A DNA stretch of 64,000 bases from Prochlorococcus marinus str. MIT 0919 (GCF_027359375.1 NZ_CP114779.1:62001-126000); one strand, 5' to 3'. Positions 7,807 through 15,382 are shown, numbered from the stretch's first letter. Numbers and translations are program-made. Notes: generated by a model not told the origin, from the letters alone.

Positions 7807-8043
7807 ATGATTAGGAATCTTTTTTTTATACTACTTGGCGTTTTAGGTGGGCTTTGGGTCGCTTGGCCAGGCATTCTCCTAGAAGAGAACTGGAGTTGTG
7901 CTAAAGAGATCGTTGCTAAATCACAAGAAGACAGTACTGATATAAGAGCTCTTTTAGCTGTTTCGCCTCAGTATTTGTTAAAACAGAAAAATCAAGGGAG
8001 CATGGATAAGATTCGGATAATTGGCGATGCTTGTTTTAGGTAG
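7807..8043 (+). CDS. Small exported or membrane-anchored hypothetical protein
   Basis: 78 aa. N-terminal signal/anchor MIRNLFFILLGVLGGLWVAW, then a hydrophilic domain with two cysteines (ENWSCAKEIVAKS and GDACFR at the very C-terminus), possibly disulfide-linked outside the membrane. This arrangement recurs in other small products of this region. Function unknown. Confidence 0.6.
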   Translation: MIRNLFFILLGVLGGLWVAWPGILLEENWSCAKEIVAKSQEDSTDIRALLAVSPQYLLKQKNQGSMDKIRIIGDACFR

Positions 8044-8161
8044 CTATACAAGCTTAATTTTCAAGAAGAAACTTAAGAAAGAATGGAGCTTCTCTTTTTA
8101 TTACGCGCTTAATGAGAAATCTCACTAGCTTCTCTGGTATTCCTGCGAGTACAAGGTTCAA

Positions 8162-8269
8162 ATGGCTCAACGCATTGCTGTTGCTTTAAACTCTCCTTTT
8201 CGAGAATTAGTCGAGTTTGCATTTTTCTGTGTAGTTGGTTTTACAGCTGGATCTATAGGCCTGATATGA
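8162..8269 (+). CDS. Tiny membrane protein
   Basis: 35 aa (MAQRIAVALNSPFRELVEFA followed by a hydrophobic helix to the end). Its TGA overlaps the next ATG (ATGA), so the two tiny genes are probably translationally coupled. Function unknown. Confidence 0.45.
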   Translation: MAQRIAVALNSPFRELVEFAFFCVVGFTAGSIGLI

Positions 8270-8367
8270 GGTTTGCAGTATTACTTTTCTCTGTTTCAGT
8301 TGGAGTATTTTTATACTTTATGGCGTGTCTTTGGCGGGATTTAGTTAGAAAGCCAAGGATGAGCTAA
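8266..8367 (+). CDS. Tiny membrane protein, coupled to the upstream gene
   Basis: 33 aa: a hydrophobic helix (residues 2-22) with a basic tail (WRDLVRKPRMS). It overlaps the previous stop by 4 bases. Two coupled single-helix peptides suggest a small heteromeric membrane assembly, but no function can be assigned. Confidence 0.45.
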   Translation: MRFAVLLFSVSVGVFLYFMACLWRDLVRKPRMS

Positions 8368-8439
8368 TTTAAAACCATTTTTCAATGTGCATTAAGCATT
8401 AAGTGATTAGAGGCATCAGTTTTTTCTCAACAAAAGCTA

Positions 8440-8461
8440 GGTCTTGAAAAATTTCAAGACC
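8440..8461 (-). terminator. Inverted repeat, possible terminator
   Basis: GGTCTTGAAA / TTTCAAGACC, a 10-bp perfect repeat with a 2-nt centre. It lies 57 bases downstream of the minus-strand gene at 8518-8658 and 73 bases after the plus-strand gene ending at 8367. The T run is poor on both strands, so terminator function is uncertain. Confidence 0.45.
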
Positions 8462-8517
8462 CAACTTAAATAGCTGCTTTTAACTTAATGGTTAGCAGTT
8501 GGCGAGATAACTAGCTT

Positions 8518-8658
8518 TTACTTACCATCGGTATCAAATTTCTCGAGGTTAGGACCTGCAATTACTCCTACAATCGCAAATAGAAGTATGGAGGCGACTC
8601 CAACTCCTGCTGCAGTTGGGTTAAAGCCACCTAAAGTGATGGTAGAAAGAAGATTCAT
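8518..8658 (-). CDS. Small single-pass membrane protein, paralogue of 21503-21652
   Basis: 46 aa from ATG 8658 (MNLLSTITLGGFNPTAAGVG). The frame can be extended to a GTG at 8715, but similarity to the paralogue starts near residue 3. A segment AAGVGVASILLFAIVGVIAG followed by P-N aligns with SAAYIGIAFIALFAVMAVLV followed by G-P-D in the 49-aa product at 21503-21652: a helix, then a short polar tail. Function unknown. Confidence 0.6.
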   Translation of the reverse strand: MNLLSTITLGGFNPTAAGVGVASILLFAIVGVIAGPNLEKFDTDGK

Positions 8659-8944
8659 GAATAGCAGCCAGAACTTGGCATTACATTCCAGCGAGCTTAC
8701 AAAGTTACCGTTCACGTATTAGTCATTCACGGCAAATCTTCTTATTTAGTTGGATTAATGGTACGGACTGCCATCCCTTTTTAATTAAAGGTGATCAGAT
8801 AATCAAGTAAAGCCTGCTAGTGCGGCCTAGGAAATTCTATTAATCGATAGAGATTTTTTATGACCTTTAACTGCTTAGTTTTAGGTTCTTTGCAGAATGA
8901 ACTAGAATTATCGTTATGTTCTTTTCAGATCTTTGTTATATGGT

Positions 8945-9310
8945 TTATACAAAAAAGTCTAGCTTTGGATCATCTGCGAATGGATTGATAAAACTATCAA
9001 TTAGATCTTTGTTTCTTTTTAATCCATATAGTCTTGATATCTTTATAACAAAGATATTTAAAGCATCAGAAAAGGAATCCTCGAGTATTTCTTCTAATTT
9101 CTGACAAAAATCTTTTTCAAAGCTTTTACTTGCCATTTGCGCTTCAATCTCAACAACTTTCTCTAGACCTGCCTTTGTTAAATTTGATTTGATTTTAGTT
9201 AGTCCTATAGATAGAAATTGAAGTGCAAACTTATCCAGATCTCTTTCGTATTGCTTTTGAGCATTTTTCCTTGAACTTGTTGCATACTCTTCACTAATAG
9301 TGTACTCCAT
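8945..9310 (-). CDS. Hypothetical helical protein
   Basis: 121 aa from ATG 9310 (MEYTISEEYATSSRKNAQKQ); the upstream extension MLWQYLQYCYLIQFS is judged non-coding. Charged, all-helical prediction, with FEKDFCQKLEEILEDSFSDA and a hydrophobic stretch ALNIFVIKISRLYGL. No family recognised. Single-gene unit. Confidence 0.6.
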   Translation of the reverse strand: MEYTISEEYATSSRKNAQKQYERDLDKFALQFLSIGLTKIKSNLTKAGLEKVVEIEAQMASKSFEKDFCQKLEEILEDSFSDALNIFVIKISRLYGLKRNKDLIDSFINPFADDPKLDFFV

Positions 9311-9487
9311 AGAAAATTGTATAAGATAACAATACTGTAAATACTGCCATAGCAACTTTGCGATCGTTTTTTTGAAAGTCTTATTGTCTTATTTGTAAAG
9401 TTGAAAAATAGACTTCATGCTCTTTCAATGGATACAACAAATCTCATAGACAGATTTGTTGTAGGTTTCTGCCCTAACTAAGCTGTT

Positions 9488-9781
9488 TTATTTTGAGGCA
9501 GAGCTTCTTCTAACTAGTCTTCTTCCCTCTGGACTTTCTTTTTCTTCAGAGGTCTTTGTTTTATTCGCATCTTTATTCTCTGTAGAATCTTTTTCTTCCA
9601 TTTCAGCACAGACTCCTACTATCATTGCGGCCTCAACTTGATTAGGGAGGTCACCTATGGTTATAAGTGCTTTAAGCACTAATTGCAGTCTAGGATCTCT
9701 ATCAAGTTCAGGACGCAGCTTCTTAACTGTGTGCCAAAGCTCTTTGGTCACTTCTTTGAGAAGGGCTTTATCAGTAGTCAA
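9488..9781 (-). CDS. Picocyanobacterial conserved hypothetical protein (TIGR03894-like)
   Basis: 97 aa. Ordered N-terminal part (KELWHTVKKLRPELDRDPRL, then LVLKALITIGDLPNQVEAAM) and a disordered charged tail rich in K, E, S, T. The first 60 residues resemble the short Prochlorococcus/Synechococcus family catalogued as TIGR03894; this is from memory and uncertain. Function unknown. Divergent from the next gene across a 325-bp gap with two hairpins. Confidence 0.7.
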   Translation of the reverse strand: MTTDKALLKEVTKELWHTVKKLRPELDRDPRLQLVLKALITIGDLPNQVEAAMIVGVCAEMEEKDSTENKDANKTKTSEEKESPEGRRLVRRSSASK

Positions 9782-10106
9782 AGCAAATTTTCTTGATGAT
9801 GATTGTTAAACCTAACAGGCAATCAGTTTCAAGCAACTTATTTATCGAAACAAACCTGTTTTTTGGTTTGAAATCAATTCATTTAAGAACTTCTGTCATC
9901 TTCCCCTCGCGAAGATGACAGAAAATTTTAGCTTTGGGAACCAACTCAAGCTATTCCAGGGATTTGGGCATGAATCTGGCTGATTGAAGCTTCTGATTGA
10001 TACCACATTATGATTTTGGCTATATGAAAAACTGTTTGTTGAGATAACCTTAATTCAATTGGATACCTGTTTAACCTTATCCTTCTAATAAGAACTTAGC
10101 TTTCTC
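9782..10106. other. Intergenic region with two hairpins, possible small RNA
   Basis: Between divergent genes. CAAACC/GGTTTG (9851-9870, 8-nt loop) is followed by a 13-bp perfect stem TTCTGTCATCTTC / GAAGATGACAGAA with loop CCCTCGC (9891-9923). The second is by far the longest perfect stem in the spacer and cannot be the terminator of either flanking gene, as both are transcribed away from it. A small RNA or its terminator is possible. A 40-aa frame across the hairpins (9796-9918) is considered chance. Confidence 0.4.
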
Positions 10107-10283
10107 ATGCGTGAATACACCAAGGATCAATTAACCGAGATTTGCGAAGATGCCTTTATAAAAGTAAAAGAAGCCTGCATGCGTCTTCAAGAAAAGACTA
10201 ATTGCTCGAATGAAGTAGTTATTGAAATGCTAAATAATGTCTCTGAATTTTATTTGTCTCAAGATGGAGATGTCGAAGCTTAG
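10107..10283 (+). CDS. Small soluble protein, paralogue of 2913-3083
   Basis: 58 aa, start MREYTKDQLTEICEDAF. It shares the KEACMRLQEKTNC core with the 56-aa product at 2913-3083, including both cysteines; here a third cysteine (EIC) is present. Helical, no membrane segment. Function unknown. Confidence 0.6.
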   Translation: MREYTKDQLTEICEDAFIKVKEACMRLQEKTNCSNEVVIEMLNNVSEFYLSQDGDVEA

Positions 10284-10424
10284 ACGATCTAAGTAATAAA
10301 TTGATATGCTAAAAGTAAAATTATCAATAGAAGGTATAAAAACTTAAGAATAATCACTCACGTATTTTTACCAATTACATAATTTAGAATTTTGATGTAG
10401 AACTTTAATAGGCGCCATTGTACG

Positions 10425-10571
10425 ATGAACTTTAATTCAAGGGTTCAGGCCCCATTAACTTGTGAGTTGCCACGAAGGAAAATTGCTATTGAGGCACTTT
10501 TAGGAATACTTTGGAAGAAAGAAAAGAAAAATAGACCAGCTTGGATGCTAAATGAATTAAATAATTATTAG
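10425..10571 (+). CDS. Tiny basic hypothetical protein
   Basis: 48 aa (MNFNSRVQAPLTCELPRRKI). Basic middle (LWKKEKKNRPAW) and polar ends. No membrane segment or recognised family. The start is the first ATG; no strong ribosome-binding site. Moderately doubtful. Confidence 0.45.
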   Translation: MNFNSRVQAPLTCELPRRKIAIEALLGILWKKEKKNRPAWMLNELNNY

Positions 10572-10598
10572 AATATAAATAATCGATTTTACAACTCA

Positions 10599-10847
10599 TC
10601 ATATTTTTTCTAAGGACTCATTATCAATCTCAGATAACTCGTCTTCGAAAAACCATTGATTAGTACCAGCAACAAGTTCAAGAACAAGACCAAACTGGTT
10701 TCCATCTACCATCTTATAGCCAATTAATTTGCCTAAAGAGTTTTTTGAAAGCTCTTTTAAAAGCTTACTAGGAAGACGATCTTGAACTTTGCAGACTTCG
10801 ACCCTTAGAATTTGACCATTCTTTAACTTGGAAGAATCTTTAATCAC
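10599..10847 (-). CDS. DUF2862 protein
   Basis: 82 aa. It carries the family pattern: an initial G-x-x-x-R-V, then KVQDRLPSKLLKELSKNSLG, IGYKMVDGNQFGLVLEL and the terminal WFFEDEL. DUF2862 is a small cyanobacterial SH3-like beta domain of unknown function. A second copy lies at 18791-19183, so the window has two paralogues. Confidence 0.75.
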   Translation of the reverse strand: MIKDSSKLKNGQILRVEVCKVQDRLPSKLLKELSKNSLGKLIGYKMVDGNQFGLVLELVAGTNQWFFEDELSEIDNESLEKI

Positions 10848-11108
10848 TGATCGATACTCACTGCATTGGAATAATTATGTAAAGAACTTAAATTTTTGTC
10901 AATAAATAATTTGATTTTTATATATGTAAAATAAGGAATTTTTTTAGTTTAAAACTACTTCATATGGCTTGTTCCCTTTGATGGTCCAATTGTTTTATAT
11001 ACAACTTAAAAATGATTTATCTAACTGCCAATAAACTATTAACTTATCCTTATTTTAAATAGGAGACAAGCTAACTTTTTTGATAAAATTTACTTATTTA
11101 ATTGCTAG

Positions 11109-11291
11109 TTAATGGTTACACCATAAACCACATGTTGTGGTAATTACAGCAACAACTAAACCTCCCCACTTCAAAAACTTTTGAGGAGCATTGAATGTTG
11201 TTGCTACTAGTATTGCAGAAAGATTGACAATTATTAGCTGTTCAGAACTAGGGGAGATACCAAACAAACCGGTTGCAGTGATTAAAACCAT
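11109..11291 (-). CDS. Small membrane protein
   Basis: 60 aa with two hydrophobic segments (about 17-32 and 41-57) separated by APQKFLKWGG; C-terminal CGLWCNH has two cysteines and a histidine. No family recognised. Isolated gene in an AT-rich neighbourhood. Confidence 0.5.
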   Translation of the reverse strand: MVLITATGLFGISPSSEQLIIVNLSAILVATTFNAPQKFLKWGGLVVAVITTTCGLWCNH

Positions 11292-11634
11292 TGATTTTTT
11301 TTTATATTTACCAACTTATCCAATATTTAATCAGCAATACTTTTTTCTTAAGAAAATTAATGATCATTGATAATGTTATTTTTACGAGCTCAGATTATTT
11401 CATAAATCTAGTTTGCATTTAAGTTTTTTTGATTCCATCTCCACAGATCTCGTAACACTATGTTTTTGTGAAAAACTTTTTTGAAGAACCTTGAATAGCT
11501 AAATTTTGGCCGGATCATAACTTTCTTAAATGATCACTAAAAACTTCTCATGCTCTTAATGTCTTTAATTCGCACCAATCTACTTGACATTCCTAATTGA
11601 CATTGCAAATTTGAGCGTAGATTTTCTAATCATT
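11292..11634. other. Intergenic region upstream of the ParA-like gene
   Basis: AT-rich, with only frames of 20 aa or less. The open frame of the ParA-like gene extends upstream to TTG 11584, but the extra 17 residues precede the conserved first beta-strand and are unlikely to be translated. Nothing else seen. Confidence 0.4.
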
Positions 11635-12300
11635 TTGTTCATCACTGTCTGTGGTCAGAAAGGTGGAGTAGCTAAAACCTGTACTTCAATTCACTTAGCA
11701 AGTGTTTGGTCTTCTAAAGGTAAAAAGGTTTGTGTCGTTGATGCAGATAGGAATCGCTCTGCCCTTGCTTATGGATCTAGAGGGAATTTACCTTTCAATA
11801 TTGTTCCAGTAGAGGCAGCAGCAAAAGCTACTCGATTTGCAGATGTTGTGATTACTGATGGACAAGCTAGTACTGATGAAGAGGAACTTAAGCATTTAGC
11901 TGCTGGTTCTGATTTGGTAATCTTGCCAACTGCACCCAAGGCAAGATCAGTTGAACTAACAGTTGAATTAGCATCTTTGCTTAAAGAATTAAATATTCTT
12001 CATGCAGTTCTTTTGGTTAAAGTTGATTTTAGGCAGAAGCGAGTAGCTGATGAGGCAAGAGCTGCTCTTAATAAATTTGATTTAAAAGTTTTACAAGGTG
12101 AGATCCCTTTGCTTTCTGCATTTGACAAAGCTGAGAATCAAGGATCTGCAGTTTTACATGCAGTTGATGATAAAGGTCGCTCCGATCCTCGACGAATGTC
12201 GGGATGGTCGGCCTATTGCTCTACTGCTACACAAGTTCAATGCCTGATTTCGAAGCACTCATTCGCCATCAACAACAACGTCCTCCCACTGAGCGCCTGA
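11635..12300 (+). CDS. ParA/MinD-type ATPase, orphan
   Basis: 221 aa from TTG 11635, chosen because the protein then begins directly with the first strand, FITVCGQKGGVAKTC. That is the deviant Walker A (K-G-G-x-x-K-T) of ParA ATPases. CVVDADRNRSA is the switch I region and VVITDGQA replaces the usual Walker B D-x-P/D-x-x. There is no ParB next to it; Prochlorococcus chromosomes often carry such orphan ParA proteins. The last 60 bases overlap the next gene in another frame, so the C-terminus from about residue 200 may be unreliable. Confidence 0.8.
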   Translation: MFITVCGQKGGVAKTCTSIHLASVWSSKGKKVCVVDADRNRSALAYGSRGNLPFNIVPVEAAAKATRFADVVITDGQASTDEEELKHLAAGSDLVILPTAPKARSVELTVELASLLKELNILHAVLLVKVDFRQKRVADEARAALNKFDLKVLQGEIPLLSAFDKAENQGSAVLHAVDDKGRSDPRRMSGWSAYCSTATQVQCLISKHSFAINNNVLPLSA

Positions 12301-12497
12301 AAGTTCTTGAGCCTTTAAGTAAGCTTGAGAAAAAAAAGAGAAGTCCTGAAATAGTAAATAAAGCAATTATGCTTGGTTTTTTTGCAGGAATAGTCGGCTC
12401 TTTAATTAGCACCCCTTTATTTATTCTTTCTTTTGAAAAAGGATTGATTAATTATGAGTTTTTAACAAGTAAAATTCTTAATTTAATTGCTTCTTAA
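12240..12497 (+). CDS. Small membrane protein overlapping the ParA-like gene
   Basis: 85 aa from ATG 12240 (MPDFEALIRHQQQRPPTERL). A proline-rich basic N-terminal part is followed by one hydrophobic helix (KAIMLGFFAGIVGSLISTPL) and a polar end. The start lies 61 bases inside the ParA-like gene in the +1 frame. Together they may be a coupled ATPase/membrane-partner pair, an inference from order only. An ATG at 12204 is less likely. Confidence 0.6.
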   Translation: MPDFEALIRHQQQRPPTERLKVLEPLSKLEKKKRSPEIVNKAIMLGFFAGIVGSLISTPLFILSFEKGLINYEFLTSKILNLIAS

Positions 12498-12541
12498 ATC
12501 ATGCTTGATTGCCAGTCAAGAAAAATAGTTAACTATTTAAA

Positions 12542-12733
12542 ATGACAAGTAAAGAAAAACATAGCCACTCTGAGAAGAAAGGGCTTAAGAAACTTAAGCT
12601 TGTCAAGCCAGACTCTAATCAGCCAATTGGCTTGTGGCTATTTGTTTTTTTCTTAAATCTTTTTGGATTAGTAGGTTTTTGGTATCTTAAGTCACATGAT
12701 ATTGATTTGTATGCTTTTAGAGGAGGGGGATAG
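12542..12733 (+). CDS. Small basic single-pass membrane protein
   Basis: 63 aa. Lysine-rich N-terminal 27 residues (KEKHSHSEKKGLKKLKLVK), one hydrophobic helix (IGLWLFVFFLNLFGLVGFWY), short C-terminal tail ending RGGG. 44 bases after the preceding gene, same strand, so possibly one operon with the ParA-like gene. Function unknown. Confidence 0.6.
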   Translation: MTSKEKHSHSEKKGLKKLKLVKPDSNQPIGLWLFVFFLNLFGLVGFWYLKSHDIDLYAFRGGG

Positions 12734-12852
12734 ATTCTTTTAAGTCATAATTCCAAGCCACGTTAATTTCTTATTATGACAATTAAGTAATCACTACTAT
12801 TGCCATCTCAAGTTAAATGAGTTTTTTTATAAAAAACACCTGAGGGTTAAAG

Positions 12853-13041
12853 ATGCTAAAAGCACTTTTCTGGGGAATGCTAGGGGCATCAAGTAATTAT
12901 TATGGAGACGCGATAGGGCTTGCTCCCATTGCACTTGGAGGAAGATTAGGGAAAAAAGATCTCTTGCCAAAAAATAATTTTTGGGAAAGAGAATGCGCAT
13001 TAAATCCAAATAGGATTGCATGTTTAAACTACGACTCATAA
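12853..13041 (+). CDS. Small hypothetical protein with C-terminal cysteine pair
   Basis: 62 aa. Weakly hydrophobic glycine-rich N-terminal half (LFWGMLGASSNYYGDAIGLA), then RECALNPNRIACLNYD. The C-x(3)-N-P-x(3)-A-C-L-x-Y-D ending is reminiscent of small exported picocyanobacterial proteins. The antisense 78-aa frame over the same bases is a shadow. Confidence 0.55.
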   Translation: MLKALFWGMLGASSNYYGDAIGLAPIALGGRLGKKDLLPKNNFWERECALNPNRIACLNYDS

Positions 13042-13141
13042 TTTTGAGTCCTATACACATCATTCATCTTTCTAAATGTCTGAATTTCAACATTAGTCCA
13101 TCATATTTTTTTTAAATGTATATACCTTCAATGTAAAACCA

Positions 13142-13273
13142 ATGACTATTCTAACAACGACTAACATTATTATTGATTCCTTAGGCACTGAACCAAAGGA
13201 GATCCTTGGCTTTGAAACAGATGAAGACCTTGAGTTTGCTTTAAAAGAGCTGATGAAAGAGACTTCAGATTAA
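13142..13273 (+). CDS. Tiny acidic protein
   Basis: 43 aa (MTILTTTNIIIDSLGTEPKE). The C-terminal half is strongly acidic and helical (GFETDEDLEFALKELMKETS). No cysteine and no membrane segment. Function unknown; the coherent composition argues for a real gene. Confidence 0.45.
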   Translation: MTILTTTNIIIDSLGTEPKEILGFETDEDLEFALKELMKETSD

Positions 13274-13392
13274 TCGCTAGTTTTATTGAAGTACATATTT
13301 TTTTTAACAATGTAGCCTTACGTATGGGGGCTAATAATAATTACCTGCCTAGTGTTTATTTTTTTATAGAATAATTTATTGTGTTAACTTTA

Positions 13393-13518
13393 TTAGGTTT
13401 GTAGTTTTTTAGTTAATGCCACTGAAGCTTCTTTAAGTAATTCTCTTATACCAGCAATTACTAACCAAGAAAGAATACCTCCAATAGCAAGAGGAAGAAT
13501 TTGACTGAGTTCAGACAT
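13393..13518 (-). CDS. Tiny membrane protein with strong ribosome-binding site
   Basis: 41 aa (MSELSQILPLAIGGILSWLV). Hydrophobic helix at residues 7-23, followed by an amphipathic KEASVALTKKLQ tail. An AGGAGG Shine-Dalgarno sequence precedes the ATG at normal distance, better than most genes here, so it is likely well expressed. A nested inverted repeat lies 47 bases upstream. Function unknown. Confidence 0.6.
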   Translation of the reverse strand: MSELSQILPLAIGGILSWLVIAGIRELLKEASVALTKKLQT

Positions 13519-13564
13519 TTTTGATCCTCCTTCTAGATGTGAGCTAGGGGCACAAGCACCCACC

Positions 13565-13617
13565 CCTTAAGAAAAAATAGCTAATTATCCATAGCGATTA
13601 ATTAGCTTCCCTTAAGG
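13565..13617. repeat. Nested inverted repeat (two-step hairpin)
   Basis: CCTTAAG (13565-13571) pairs with CTTAAGG (13611-13617), and inside it AGCTAATTA (13579-13587) pairs with TAATTAGCT (13599-13607). It lies in the leader of the minus-strand gene at 13393-13518 and downstream of the minus-strand gene at 13678-13998. It may be a terminator-like or regulatory element; neither strand has a run of T directly after the outer stem. Confidence 0.6.
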
Positions 13618-13677
13618 TCATATGTTATTTCTAAATCAAGAATTGGATGTTGTCTATGAGATAAAAAACTTAGGTAT

Positions 13678-13998
13678 TTATACTTCTGACAATTCATCTC
13701 TTTCTTCTGGATCCCTAGCAGCATACCAACCTTCAATGGCTGTAATTACGGCTATGCATACTAGACCTAAAAAAATGTTGGACTCATTGGCTGCTTGAAG
13801 TGGATCTGAAGGATCAACCCTTAATTCCCTAAGAGAACCTATAGATACCCACAATGCCGATACAATAGTTGTTATCCAGTAAGCCTTCCATCTCCGTTGA
13901 TATATATAACCTGTTCCTAAGCCTGGAAACAGATTTAAAATTGCAGCCACCCAACCGGCTGAGGAAGACAGGATTTGCTGTTTATTTAATTGGTTCAA
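13678..13998 (-). CDS. Conserved membrane protein, TM2-like
   Basis: 106 aa with about three hydrophobic segments. The N-terminal half contains AILNLFPGLGTGYIYQRRWK, close to the N-x-F-x-P-G-x-G-x-[YH]-x-Y motif of TM2-type proteins in which two helices flank a short basic loop. Tail is charged (DPEERDELSEV). Function unknown. Confidence 0.7.
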   Translation of the reverse strand: MNQLNKQQILSSSAGWVAAILNLFPGLGTGYIYQRRWKAYWITTIVSALWVSIGSLRELRVDPSDPLQAANESNIFLGLVCIAVITAIEGWYAARDPEERDELSEV

Positions 13999-14063
13999 TT
14001 TGTAGCCCTTTTAATCATTCTTTGAGCTTAAATCAATTTATATCTATTTTTTTAAATAATTAC

Positions 14064-14780
14064 TCAGGATGCAATCTCCTTATCCTCCACTTCATAATTT
14101 GAATTTAATTCCTGTTGATTTAAATCAGTTAGAGATTCTGTGTAGAAATTATCTTTGTTAGCATCTTCTTCTTCTTGGTTAGGAGTGATTTCTGACTGGG
14201 TTGTATTTAATTCTTCTTGGTTAGGAGTGATTTCTGACTGGGTTGTATTTAATTCTTCTTGGTTAGGAGTGATTTCTGACTGGGTTGTATTTAATTCTTC
14301 TTGGTTAGGAGTGATTTCTGACTGGGTTGTATTTAATTCTTCTTGGTTAGGAGTGATTTCTGACTGGGTTGTATTTAATTCTTCTTGGTTAGGAGTGATT
14401 TCTGACTGGGTTGTATTTAATTCTTCTTGGTTAGGAGTGATTTCTGACTGGGTTGTATTTAATTCTTCTTGGTTAGGAGTGATTTCTGACTGGGTTGTAT
14501 TTAATTCTTCTTGGTTAGGAGTGATTTCTGATTGGGTTGTATTTGAGTCCTCTTCCAAGGGATTATTTGATGTAATGGCTTCTTTTTTTTCTTCTTCAGC
14601 TTGAATCAGGCCTTGTATTGCAGTTATTAGGTCTTTTGCATTCTCAAATAAGTCTTTCAGATTCTTAAAAATATCTCTGAGGATATTTTTTATTTCTTCT
14701 GCTTTTTCCCCTTTGTTAGTAATCAGTATTACAGTTGGGATGCCTATTAGAAGGATTATAAAGAAAAGGAATCCAATCAT
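14064..14780 (-). CDS. Membrane-anchored protein with nine 14-residue acidic repeats
   Basis: 238 aa. N-terminal transmembrane helix (residues 3-20), then a charged helical segment (KNILRDIFKNLKDLFENAKD) to about residue 70, then nine copies of NTTQSEITPNQEEL (about residues 79-205) and a polar C-terminal tail ending VEDKEIAS. The repeats are acidic, rich in N/T/Q/E/P and predicted disordered, a stalk or surface-exposed spacer. With an N-terminal anchor the repeats would face the periplasm or the cytoplasm. Unknown function. The number of repeats probably varies between strains. Confidence 0.8.
   Translation of the reverse strand: MIGFLFFIILLIGIPTVILITNKGEKAEEIKNILRDIFKNLKDLFENAKDLITAIQGLIQAEEEKKEAITSNNPLEEDSNTTQSEITPNQEELNTTQSEITPNQEELNTTQSEITPNQEELNTTQSEITPNQEELNTTQSEITPNQEELNTTQSEITPNQEELNTTQSEITPNQEELNTTQSEITPNQEELNTTQSEITPNQEEEDANKDNFYTESLTDLNQQELNSNYEVEDKEIAS
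14170..14548. repeat. 42-bp tandem repeat, nine copies, in frame
   Basis: Nine head-to-tail units of 42 bp inside the gene at 14064-14780. The units are almost identical at nucleotide level: the ninth differs by one C-to-T change (14530 region) and diverges at its end. Such identity, including silent positions, points to recent expansion or ongoing homogenisation by slippage or recombination. The unit is a multiple of three, so copy-number change keeps the frame. Confidence 0.95.
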
Positions 14781-15100
14781 GAACTTAAAAGAATATATGT
14801 CTTAAGATCACTCGTATAACATTATTTATCAAGTGGTTTGCAATAACCTTTTAAGATATTTGTTTTAATAGCAAAATATACAATTTTAAGATTTAAGGGA
14901 TACTAAAACTTTAGTGATTTTTGCATGACATCCTATTGATATGAAAAATAATTTCCAGTTAGCTAGTCATGGAAATGAGGAATTCTAGGAGCTATGTTCC
15001 TATAAAAGCAAGTCTATATAGGAAGTATAAGAACTTTTTGCTTGACGAATTTAGCTTTTATTAACCAAGAGCCTTCAAATTTAGAGATCAAAGCACTTTG
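14781..15100. other. Intergenic region, one marginal ORF
   Basis: 320 bp. A 31-aa frame at 14969-15064 (+) starting MEMRNSRSYVPIKASLYRKY is open and basic, but has no clear ribosome-binding site. Nothing else recognised. Confidence 0.35.
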
Positions 15101-15256
15101 CTATGAAACAGAAAAAATTTTGTTGGAGATTACAAAATAGAGTAGACCAATAGATGTAATGGATAATATAACTCCAGCAATTACAAGTCCTAGAGAGCGA
15201 TTCGAAGGATCGCTAGGGATTTTCTGGATTCTTTTTTTAGTCTCTTTTTTACTCAT
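15101..15256 (-). CDS. Small single-pass membrane protein
   Basis: 51 aa. Lysine-rich N-terminus (MSKKETKKRIQKIPSDPSNR), one hydrophobic helix (LGLVIAGVILSITSIGLLYF), short tail. Orientation N-in predicted by the positive-inside rule. Function unknown. Confidence 0.55.
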   Translation of the reverse strand: MSKKETKKRIQKIPSDPSNRSLGLVIAGVILSITSIGLLYFVISNKIFSVS

Positions 15257-15382
15257 GATTACCTTTATTTGGTAAAGGAAACTCTGACAAGCTCATTTAG
15301 CCTGTCACAATGACCAATGTTTATGACCATTTCACCCTTATTTGTTTCATCTAATGCTAGTTCTATTAAATAACAAAAAAAA

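Noticed and set aside
8860-8988. 42-aa plus-strand ORF
   Set aside because: Runs antisense into the gene at 8945-9310 and has no supporting features.
9796-9918. 40-aa ORF across the two hairpins
   Set aside because: Explained by the palindromic sequence lacking stops; no protein-like signature.
12827-13063. 78-aa minus-strand ORF
   Set aside because: Antisense of the more coherent plus-strand gene at 12853-13041.
14170-14548. CRISPR array
   Set aside because: Units are contiguous without spacers and code for protein in frame; no cas genes in the window.
14155-14604. 149-codon plus-strand frame over the repeat array
   Set aside because: It is the antisense reading of the 42-bp repeats; the minus-strand frame has start, membrane anchor and unique flanks on both sides, this one has none.
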